In this document: piece after piece, positions 19,910 to 30,100 of the stretch
How positions within the stretch are numbered: the first letter of the stretch is position 1
Layout of the letters: each line of letters opens with the position of its first letter
NCBI RefSeq assembly: GCF_947507565.1
Contig: NC_089178.1
Coordinates: forward strand, 1,984,001 to 2,048,000
DNA: 64,000 bases
Origin: Oscarella lobularis
Lineage: Eukaryota > Porifera > Homoscleromorpha > Homosclerophorida > Oscarellidae
Direction of reading: 5' to 3'
Translations under genes and position numbers: made by a program
The notes under the pieces: model-generated
Told to the model about the DNA's origin: nothing
Seen by the model: only the letters and a program-made list of their open reading frames with translations
The model's database searches: none

Positions 19910-22900
19910 ATGCTAGGAGGAAGTCGACGACAACAGGAAGCGGCCTATTACAACTCAAAAACGTACGCGCGCCACTTCCAGTCCTTCGTCCAAGTCTTAC
20001 GCAGTCGCCTATCGGAAGACGATGTCGCCGACTTCATGGACGCCTACGACGACTACCAATCGTCGCGCCAACTCCGCGAATTCCTCAACGTCGTCGTGCC
20101 ACTTCTCGACACGGCGCAGAAGCGCCAGAGCATCCTCGTCGCGCTCCACGACGTCCTCCCGCTCGCCGATCGGACAAAATACGAAACGATCGTCACGCAG
20201 TATCGTCTCCTTCCCTCCTCTCCCGCCGCCGCTATCGTGAAAGCGCCGTTGCAGTCGCGTCCGCGCTCGATGCCGACGCCGAACGGATGGGCGACGCCTC
20301 CGCCGTCCGACGTCGCGTCCTCGACCCAATTTTCGTCGGCGACGTCGCCGCGACGACGTCCGCTCTCGACGGCGACGACGAATTCGAACGAGAAGACGAC
20401 GAAGTTGACGTTGCGACGCGCCGACGGGGAAAGTTTTGGTTTTAGCGTGAGGGGCGGGGCCGAGCATTCGCTTGGCGTTTACGTTTCGTCCGTCGACGAC
20501 GGTTCGGTGGGGCAGAAGGCCGGATTGAAGGCAGGAATGCAGATTATGAAAGTCAATGACGTCGGTTTTGAAGGATTTACGACTTCGCAAGCTATCAGAG
20601 TACGTATCATACACAGTATCTCACAAGAAGTCTCTGTTCTCTGATATACAGTAGTCCATTATACCACGGATACTAGTCTCTTTTGTAATAAATTACAGTG
20701 AAATTACAAGAGACTGGCCAACAGACTCTCTTGTAATAAATTACAGTGAAATTACAAGAGGACCAGCCAACAGACTCTTTTGTAATAAATTACAGTGAAA
20801 TTACAAGAGACTGGCCAACAGACCCTCTTGTAATAAATTACAGTGAAATTACTGGTTCTGGTTTGATAGCACGGGTTTAATTGATTAATTGGATTTCTTG
20901 ATTTATTCTTTTAGTTCTTTCACGAGACTAAAAAGCTGCGGATGCATGTCGTCGATCGGGGTCGTTATCCCGGCACCTACGTCGCTCAGAGACGCTACAA
21001 TTGGGTCGATCAGGCAGGTCGGCCAGTGTCGCCTCCTCCCCAGCCAAGAACAGTGAAAACGGGCGACGAAGAAGGACGAAGCGACTTGCGTCTGCTGTCG
21101 AACGCAGACGAGAAGAGAGTGGGATAACGCAAGGAAAGAACGACTGCTTTGATAGGCGTTTTTTCTTTCAGGTGAACGTCGTCGTCAGGGAAGGACAGAG
21201 ACTTGGAATCAGTGTGCGTGGCGGCTCTGAATACGGCATTGGAATTTTTGTTTCTTCTGTGGTCGATGGTTCGGTAGCTGATGATGCAGGATTGAAGGTT
21301 GCAATAATAGCATTTGGACTTTCCTAATAAAGGAGTTCTCTTGTTTTGTAGGCTGGCGATCAGATTATCAATGTTAACGGAAAGACGTTTCTGCACGTTA
21401 CAAACGAAGAAGCTATTCGAATCTTGAAGTAAGACAATTCTCTTAATCAAAAACCGAATCAACAGGGATTGCCTGGCTTGCTGTAGAGCCGAAAGTTTGA
21501 CAATGATGATGATGACAATCAAAGACATAGGAAAAATTCCTTATTCTCTGGTGAAGTACGATCAGACGAAATGGGTCAGTACAAAAGATTTGCCGACGCA
21601 AAGAGACAGCGTACCCTATCAAAGGTAAAGTTTTCTATTTCATTGAGAGCTTACATACCATTCCAACGCGTCTAAAAGTGCAAAAACGCGTCTCTTAGCC
21701 GTTGGATCGAAGGGGGCCTCAGTAGATCGTGATCCTCCAACCAATGCACAAAACCATTAGCGTATTCGTATCGTGATAATGCACGTGTAGAACTCTAGCT
21801 ACACACTAAAAGTCAGAACCTTTTCAGTGCTACCATGCCAACGCGAGGAAAGAAAGCAGACCGGGACTTGCCTCTGACTCGACGCCCACCTAGCTATTAC
21901 AATTCATCGTCAGTGCAAAGCGGATTCAGCACCTTTAAGCCAGAAACATCTGCAGTGGAGGAAGAAGAAGAAGAATCGGAGGAAGAAAGACCGTCCCTCA
22001 ACAAAAAGGTATGTATATAATTCAAGAGTTATATGACGTCTTCGCGAGAAATTCGTTGTCCTTTCAGCGTGCAGGATCAGCTGCTTTCAAACATGGAATG
22101 GGCACTCAACTAGTCTTGCGAACGACACAAGTGCACACGGCTCGAGGCCAAATAACGGATAAGGCTCGGCTTGTCTTGACGCAGCAGCAGTTCGACACGC
22201 TGGCCTATTATTTGGACGAGTACCAAGCCAATAGCATTTCTGTCGAGGACATGGCCGAAGTGCTTCTTCAATTGTTTGACACGCCAAAAAAGGTGAGAAA
22301 AGAATTGTAGATGGAGGATTGTTCTTAGTGATATTTGTCTCCTGCTTGCTAGATTGCTTTGCTTGTGGAAATACGGCAGATTATTTTGCCGAAAGACATC
22401 GATAAGTTTGAAAATTTGGTGATGGCGAGAGAAGTGGAGTCGATGAATGTACATTTTTTATTTGTTCCGAGTCTTTGCTCGTCTAATAGTAGACGCTTTG
22501 TGTGCGATAGAGAGCTCGATCCGAGTCAACGAATCGTTTGCTCAAGAGAGGCGAAACGTTTGACACGCCGCCGGTGAGACGACGTGCTGCCGACGACGAA
22601 TTGGAAGAAGAATCAAACCGAACGTCTGTGACCGTTCAAGTTCACGTAAGTGCAACAGCCCAATGTACAGAGTATCGGTGCACGACGAACTCTCTTTGTC
22701 TTTATAGAGGACTTCGGCTGAAATTGCTCAAGAATCTTCCGACGTGATTTATTACGCGAATCTCCTGTTTTGACGTCGTAAAGATTTTTTCTGTTTTTGA
22801 TTCTAGCGCGAAGACGATCGCCAGGCTTCTCTGTCAACGCACAAGACTCTAGTTGCGACTCTGTCTGACGCGCCTTCAGTCATTGAAGCGGTCAATGCCA

Positions 22901-25099
22901 TAGCAGCGGTAAGAACTAAGAAGAGGACTTCGAACTTTCTGATTTTTTTAAAACTGTAGGCTATTGAAGGCGCCGACGACGATGAGGATGCCGAAGATGA
23001 CGATAAAAAGCGTGGCAAAGAAGAGGACGAAGGACGCACTGAAGAAGACGACGAGGAAGAGGAAGAGGAAGAAAGGGAAGAAGACCGCGGCGGCGAACGT
23101 CAGCAGCTTTTGTCCGCCGTCGCCCAGCCAAGTCCGCCGCCAGTTTTTCGGGCTCCTTCACCGCCGCCTCAAGACGCGAGCGACGGAAGTTCGAGCGAGT
23201 CCGATGTGGAGGAGGAGGTAGTGGCGAGGGCCAAAAAAGCCGAGCCGAGTCGTCCGTCGCCGTCGCTCCGATTTCACGTGCCGCCACCGCCGCCGCCAGC
23301 ACCGCAACAGGAATCGGACGAAGAAGATATCAAAGAAGAGAAAAAGGAGGTATTGCGACTAGTACCACAGATATCGGTTTCTGACGAGTCAGCGACTCCT
23401 CCGATTTTTCGCGTTCCGTCTCCGCCGCCTTATGATCAAGAGGACTCGAGCAGTGACGACGACGATGATGACGAGGAGGAGTCAAGCAGTACGAGAACGA
23501 CACCATCCTCTGCAAAGAAGCCGGCCCCTATGGCTGTCTCGCTTCCTGGTTTGTCGGTAGGCGGGCTGGACTTAGTACGTTCGCCTAGCCAGCATAAGAT
23601 GATTCACGAAACGTTGACGGAAAGAAGGCGGCGAATTCATCCGGGGAGCGTAAGGTAAGAAGGGCGTCGTTTGAGGCTTTAGGCAAGAGAACCTGCGTTT
23701 AATCTAGTGCCAGATCTAGGAGATCGGTTTCGGCGGATTCGGCGGCGACCGACGTTTCCGTTGACGATGACACGTTCGACGCGTCCTATCAGGATTCGCC
23801 TCCGGTACGACGAGACGAAGTCGGAGAACCAGAACAGTCTTCAACGCCCTTACGAAAGGATTTGGCGCCGACGTTTGAAGAGGAGAAGAGGAGGGAGAAA
23901 GAAGAAAGGAAGAAGAGATTGATTGAAGAGGAAGAGGAGAGGCTAGCTGCGGAAGAGGAGAGGAGGAAGAGAGAGGCTGAAGAAAGGAGGCAGAAAGAGG
24001 CGGAAGAGAAACGAAAACAAGAAGAGGCTGAAGAAAGAAGGAAACAGGAACAAGCTGAGGAGAAGAGGAGGCAGGAAGAGGCCGAAGCGAGAAGAAGACG
24101 TGAGGCTGAAGAGAAAAGGAAGCAGGAGGAGGCTGAGGAGAAACGAAGGCACGAGGAGGCTGAGGAGAAACGAAGGCAGGAGGAGGCTGAGGAGAAACGA
24201 AGGCAGGAGGAGGCTGAAGAGAAACAAAGGCAGGAGGAGCGAAAAGAGGCTGAAGAGAAGAAGAAGCAGCGAGAGGCGGAGGAACGAATGCGTCGCGAAA
24301 GAGAAGAGCAAGAGCAAAGAAGGAAGGAAGAGGAAGAAAAGGCACGAATAGCTGCAGCAGCAGCAGCAAAAGGTGAGCGTGGGGACGACGAGGTCGTCGA
24401 CTCTCTTCCCCCCAAGCAAATTCGTCTGAGATTGAAGCGAGGCGGAAGCAATAGAGAATCTATGGTCTTTACAGAGGATGCTCAACGTGCAGAAGAAGCG
24501 GCGGCGGCGGTTGTTCAAAGAAGAGCTGCTCAAGAAATGGCAAAGGTCAGAGAGTCTAGAAAAAAAATAAATTAGCTACCTATCTGTGTAGGGCAACGAT
24601 GCCGCACGGCCTGAAGATCTCTACGCTGTTCCTGTCAAACCAAAGAAGTTGAGCGGTACAACGCCACCGCCGCCAGCAGAGCAACCGCAGTCTCGAACGG
24701 TGGCGGGCTATACCGGACTTACCGGTGCCATCGTCAACATTCTCGTGCCAAAGAGTAAGCCGAAGTTAGGAATGGGTGTTGACGGCGGCGAAAGTACAAA
24801 GCAAAAGGCTGTGAGAGTGCGGCTTATTTCTGTAAGTTGCATGTATTGGGAAAATAGTTTTTTCTAAATATATGAACACGCGTTCCGCGCAGGCTGGTGG
24901 ATGCGCTTCGTTGGTTGCGCCTCCTTTGAAGCTTGGACAGCAGATTCTCTCAATCGACAACGTTTCACTGAAGGGCAAGACTCACAAACAGGCCGTGGCG
25001 AGTATCAAAGAAGCGTTTGACAGTCGACGTACCGAAATGACGCTCACTGTACATGAAGACGAAGAAGTGGAAAAGATGGCAAATGCTAAACGCAAATGA
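19910..25099 (+). CDS. WHRN: Whirlin (PDZ scaffold, Usher complex)
   Basis: Domain order matches whirlin. A harmonin-homology domain comes first (residues ~15-100, FVQVLRSRLSEDDVADF), then PDZ1 (SFGFSVRGGAEHSLGVYVSS), a linker with YNWVDQAGRPVSPP, and PDZ2 (LGISVRGGSEYGIGIFVSS). DIGKIPY and DQTKW follow, then a second harmonin-homology domain (LAYYLDEYQANSISVEDM), acidic and proline-rich linkers, and a C-terminal PDZ3 (LKLGQQILSIDNVSLKGKTHKQA) ending MANAKRK. Whirlin scaffolds actin-bundle and ciliary complexes in hair cells and photoreceptors; here it may serve microvilli. Between 23870 and 24370 it encodes a ~160-residue Glu/Lys/Arg helix of the single-alpha-helix type that vertebrate whirlin lacks. 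The chosen start MLGGSRRQQ precedes the first domain. The frame is also open upstream to 19751. About 15 exons; exon 1 ends near 20600. Confidence 0.9.
20675..20855. repeat. Four 48-49 bp palindromic tandem repeats in whirlin intron 1
   Basis: Copies start at about 20683, 20731, 20780 and 20828. Each contains TCTCTTGTAAT followed after ~12 bp by its reverse complement ATTACAAGAGA, so every unit can form a hairpin. The last copy is truncated after GAAATTAC. Confidence 0.85.
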
Positions 25100-26175
25100 A
25101 GTCAACGTAACATTTTACACCCACTATGGTTTTTCTACTATTTTTGATATGTTTTGTACGTGCAATCACGTGTATAGCAACATTTTCTCCGAGCAAACGT
25201 ACATCGACAAACGTCTAAACATGCACGTGCTCCAATAACGTTTCTTGAAGTTTCTTCGTCTCGCCCGCTCTTTCAGTGAAGAAAGCTCCTAAAAAACAAA
25301 AGACATTATCTGTTCAATCTGTCCATGTACGTACCTTGTAGTCCTGCGTTCGTATTGGCGCAATCCAGGCTACACCGCGTGGAGGTTCGAACGCTGAGTA
25401 GCCCAAAAATGTTTGAGAGCGAGCCGTGGCATCATAGGCTCAACCACGACGGTGCGGCCTAGGATCGAGAACGGCTCTCCCACACCGTCCCCCCGACCTC
25501 GTTGCACCGCGACCCATGGGGCCATAGTCCTTCGCTTGAGAGGAAGCGGGACTACCGGGTTGAGGGAAGGCGCCGAACGCGAGTCCACACACAATCAGAG
25601 GCCAACAACGTGCTTTGAAATGGTTCTGGGAAGTCAGGCTATCTTTGGCTATAGGTCACTAAGCCGAGTGAGAAACAGCCACGAGACACTGGGCCCCCCA
25701 CACGTTTCTTTGGCGGGAAAGTGAACTGATCTGAGCCTGACGCCCACTCGGTATTAACGCGGTACGCCAGGCTTCGCGACCCAAGCCGTCCAACGTGCCT
25801 TTTATGACTTCCCAGTGCCGTTCGCGCGCCACGAGAAGAACTCGCGCGACGCCCTTTCACTGCACCTTACAGTTTCTGCAAGGAACGGCAACCGACTGAG
25901 CACGAATAGTGTTGACATGATTGAGGCTTTCCCAACGCCGACGACCTCCAGGGTTCCGCCCTTTAGGCTTTCCCCACCTAACCAGAACTGATCTGTGCGC
26001 CGCGTGCAGCCGCTTTTATACGAAAGATGATGCAATCGTTATGCAACATCCGTTGATGACGGCATTGTCTTGAATTCACCGGGGCAACGAGTCGCTGGTT
26101 GGCTGAGAAAACTCGCGCCAATTTTCTACTTGTTCTTTACGGTATCGTACCTACTCAGATTTTGGCGCCTAAACA
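25100..26175. other. Gene-free stretch with a GC-rich block of unknown nature
   Basis: 25100-25340 is AT-rich 3' flank of whirlin with two CACGTG boxes (near 25166 and 25224). About 25340-26030 is markedly richer in G, C and CpG than its surroundings. The open frames on both strands here are short and resemble nothing I know, with no splice-like structure. A short direct repeat (GAACTGATCTG at about 25722 and 25985) is present. I found no rRNA, tRNA, SRP or RNase P landmarks. It may be a CpG-rich promoter, an unrecognised non-coding RNA or a decayed element. Confidence 0.4.
25421..25477 (+). other. Nested hairpin, candidate structured RNA
   Basis: GAGCCGT (25421-25427) pairs with ACGGCTC (25471-25477). 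Inside it TAGGC (25435-25439) pairs with GCCTA (25457-25461), capped by CAC-GACG-GTG. The stems are visible, but whether this is transcribed or functional is unknown. Confidence 0.25.
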
Positions 26176-26631
26176 ATGGCGGCTCCTCGTGGTCCTTCGC
26201 TTTATCGGTCGTTTTACTTTAGAACAGGCTTCGATCAACCATGGATCAACCTCAATCCGCATCGTTTCGAATCTGCCGCCCGAGTCCCCGTATAACAATC
26301 GCCTCTGCCTTGTTTTTTTCACTTTGCGTTTTTTTTCGGCGTGCAGACTCCGTCTAGCGACGTAGAGCGCTCCAACCGATTGGTGAAGATGCGATCTGAT
26401 GCGAAGAGTTGGCAAAAAATCTCACAGGAGCCGATCGAAGAAACCAGCGGACCTTGCACCGTCAGAGAGAACTTTGAGGAAGGCGTTTCGATCCGAAAAG
26501 CTCAGAAAAGCAACGTACTACTGCAGCGAATTGTTCGTTGGTCCTGCGACGAGATGGGGCCCCCAAAGATCGAGACTCGAATTGACCTCCTGCCATTTGT
26601 ATCACGTCATAGGATCACTCCTACATGGTAA
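26176..26631 (+). CDS. Hypothetical two-exon protein, 132 residues
   Basis: An ATG in a favourable context (AACAATGG) opens 38 codons (MAAPRGPSLYRSFYF...). They end at a GT donor after 26289. A pyrimidine-rich intron of 57 bp with TTTTTTTTCGGCGTGCAG leads in phase to 95 further codons, from 26347 to a TAA at 26631. The second exon is basic in its first half and contains WQKISQEPIEETSGPC and LLQRIVRWSCDE. I do not recognise a family. A further donor near the stop (CATG|GTAAAA) with an acceptor at ~26674 would add only three residues. Base composition resembles neighbouring exons and it is followed by AT-rich DNA. It might be a lineage-restricted gene or a chance frame. Confidence 0.4.
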
Positions 26632-27187
26632 AAATTCTACACATAATTTTATTAAGATCACTTTCATTTTCATAGGCTTCCTGTTTGAGCTCAATTCAAA
26701 ATACGACCACACAAAGGCTTGTGTTACTGCTGCCATATAATCTCCAGCCTGGCAGATGAATCGTCGCATGACGATAAGTCAAATGGAGATGAAAAATCTG
26801 GAGCAAGAGCAGTCGGAAAAGCAGTGACGGCTTGAGGAGGAGTGGCGATGTGTGCTCATTGATCGGACCTTGCTCCTCTTCTTCGAGTTGCACTCTTGCA
26901 AGCTTGACACATTGAAGCAGCATTCAGCGGAGCTTATTCTCTTTCTTCTCATAGTTATTATAAGGAAACTTCACCCCTTCTTCACCAAAGGCCTGATGTA
27001 AAGTAGATTTGATGTGAAGAACTTATAATTTAGGAGATTGTCTATAAACTCTATCTGATTTGCTTCTGTTTTTATTATTTGAAATTTTTATTCGATTAAA
27101 TTGGTGCGCGCGTCACAGGCAAAGCACGTGCTACACTGTTACTCAGCTGACCAAAGCCCCCGGACAACACATAGAGTCGAAAGTGCC
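26632..27187. other. Intergenic, no supported gene
   Basis: AT-rich DNA before FKBP15. A short plus-strand frame near 26757-26840 (MTISQMEMKNLEQEQSEKQ, then a stop) looks like a decayed coiled-coil coding fragment, but nothing joins it. A CACGTG box lies at 27125-27130, 58 bp before the FKBP15 ATG. Confidence 0.4.
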
Positions 27188-30100
27188 ATGTTCGACGACG
27201 AAGACACCGATTTTCTGTTAGTCATTGTTCCTAAACGTTCGCATCATAGATGGAATGGCGATCTAGGGGCGGAGCGCCAAAGTTGGCGTCACTTTTCGAT
27301 CGTTCGGAAGGCACGAGAGACGCCTCGTTGACGTACACAGCTCCAAAGCAGCCGAAAAAGGCGAAAACGAGTAATACGAACACTCTCCAAGCAAAAATCG
27401 TCCTCCGGCAGTTCGATTTCTAGGCGATCGAGGCGCGGCGAACGTTAGACACGCCGTAGCGGCGCACACCTATCGTTTGTAAGTCTCGCGCGATCGCACC
27501 GAGCCTCGGCGATTGTTTCTTTTGCAGTTCCGGCGGCCAGTACCAGTCTCAAGGAAAACTCGGCATCGCCATCGTCGGATCGCAAGCCGGAAGCGACGTA
27601 CAGAACGAAACCGGGGGCCCCCTTTTCTACAAATCGATTTTTTTCTGTTCAGGCGAAACTTCTCGTCTACGTCAACCAGCAGAAACAGGTCACTTCGGCG
27701 ACGATTACGCCGTCGTTCGCCTGGTCCGTTCAGCCGAACAACTACGCGAGCTTTCTCGACGACGCCAAGCAGCGATGGTCCGTTTGCTTCGACAAGGAAC
27801 AAGAGGGAATAGACTTTGCTAAGGAAGTGAGTCAGTCCAAAATGAAAAACGGGTTTCTCGCTAGACTCTTTTTTCTTCTTCACTAGGTGACTCTCGCCAA
27901 AGTGGCAACCGGTTCGCCTGATGGTCTCATTCAGCAAGACCTCATTTCTGTTCCCGGGCAGGTGAGGGCCGCCGTTTTTTTTGTTCTTTTTTGTGCTTTT
28001 GGATGTGATGATTTACGGGCGGACTGAATGGTGTTGTGTACACGTGTGTCGACATTTCAGTACTGTACAATATTTGGCTGATCTGTGCGTTGTATCGGTG
28101 TTGAGAAAGAGGACTCTTCTTTATGACAGATTTTTATCCATATGTACTTGCAGGGAATTGAGGCGGACGATCAATTGGAATGCCGATACACTGGATGGCT
28201 ACTTACGAACGGCACGTTTGGCAAAGTGGGTTGCGTTAGATTCTTGGTTTTTTTCCTTTCAAATAATCCGACACTTTAGGTATTTGACAACAATATATCC
28301 TCGGAGAAGCCTTTTCGATTTCGCGTGGGTAAAGGCAAAGTGATAAAAGTATGAACGCCGTCAAAAAAGGGCAGAAAATTTTTATTATTTTGGGTTTTTG
28401 CCAGGGTTGGGATGAAGGTGTGGTCGGAATGACAAAGGGAAGTAAGCGTTTTCTCGTCGTTCCTCCTCTACTTGCTTATGGCAGCAAGGTTTATCATTTA
28501 CACAATCACCAAATAATGCGTTCCGTACATATATTCCTTGTATAGGGAGCTGGGAGCAGAGTTCCCCCTAATGCTACTCTTCTCTTTGAATTGGAAGTGA
28601 TTAGGGTAGACAAAACGGGAGTGTAGTAGTAGTAATATCTTTTTGATGAGTTACTCCCTTTATAGGTAAAGTTTAGTAAAGAGAAGGATTCGGGTGGCCC
28701 TATTCCTCCTCCTGAAACGCCTACTGAATTGGGGTTTGCCTTTTGAAGAATTTTTTTGATTTTTTATGATTCTCTCATCGTAAATAGTAGCGGTGCGGAA
28801 GGAGATAGTGGATCGGTTCGAACTAGAACCTCCTCTATAACAGAGAAAATGGCCCAGGTATTGATCATCACCGAATGAAATGAAATCACTTAGTTATTCT
28901 TGTTTGACTAGTCTCCCGACGTCGATAGCAGCAAAGCCAAACTCATTCACAGAATGGCAAAGATGGGCCAGTCACTCTTGCCTCCGCAAGCCGGTGTCGA
29001 GACAACGGATTCCACAACAACCGTAACAGCAGCTGGAGCCATGCATGCCGGCGCCGAGCAGCCCAAATGGGTGCTTCAAGAGCCAACGTCCTATAATCAG
29101 CCCCAACAAGGTTACCAGCAGCAGCCGCCACCGCCCCAACAAGGCTATCAGCAACAGCAGCCACCTCACATGCAACAGCAGCCGCCTCACATGCAACAGC
29201 AGCAGCCCATGCAGCAGCCCATGCAACAACCTCAGTTTCAGCAACCAATGCAGCAACCGCCTCAAATGACAACGCCTAGTACTAGTCAGTATCAATTTCC
29301 GACTCTGTCTGGGGGCATGACTCCTCAAGGACAACAGCTAGCGTTGTATCAGCCTTCGAATCAGCAGCGAGGCGGGTTTTTTGCTCAGCAGCCTTCTATG
29401 CAGCCACAACAGCCTGAGCAGTTCAACATGTCGCAGAACCCATATCAGACTCCTTTGCAGCAGCAGCCACAGCAGCCACAGCAGTCATTTTCTGGCTATT
29501 CGCAAATGGGAGGTGCACAAATGCCCCAGCAAGTACCGCAGCAGCCCCAACAGCCTCAGCAGTCGGAGAGTATGAGGACGCTTCTTTACTTTTTTATGGG
29601 AAAAGACGTTTTCTAGGTCAACTTTCAACCGCTCTTCTCTCGGATGCTAAACAACAGCACGCAGAAGTAAAATCAGAACTGACGAAGATTGTGGATAAGT
29701 TAGACAATCTAACGAAAAAGGTTGATAGGAATTTGCGTTTAGAGAGCGAGATGCGTGATGTTGCCCTTTTCAGGTCGGAGAATTGGAAGAATCGGGCGGT
29801 GGTAGACCCGGAAACGCTTTGATGTCGTCAAACTCTGCTCCGACGATGGAAGCGGGCGTTCTCCTTCACAACGTACAGAGAATAATGCAGGTGCAAAGAA
29901 TTAGCGACGAGAGATACGAAATGCTCTACCGTACGGCTCCTATATTATAGGATAGCGAACGACTAAAACGTGAGGTGTTCGAGAAGAGCGCGCGAATTGA
30001 AGCGCAGAACGAAAAGATAGCCGAATTGCTAGAGAGAAACCAGAGGTAAGAATCTCAGAGACCCTAGAAGGGGCGCTTGCCTGCACGTAGGCTGTCCGTA

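Noticed and set aside
23716-24533. Minus-strand Leu/Ser/Phe-rich frames opposite whirlin
   Set aside because: They arise from the Glu/Lys/Arg codon bias of the charged helix on the plus strand.
25375-25400. tRNA-like B box (GGTTCGAAC)
   Set aside because: No acceptor stem or anticodon arm can be drawn around it, and the A-box-like sequence is too close.
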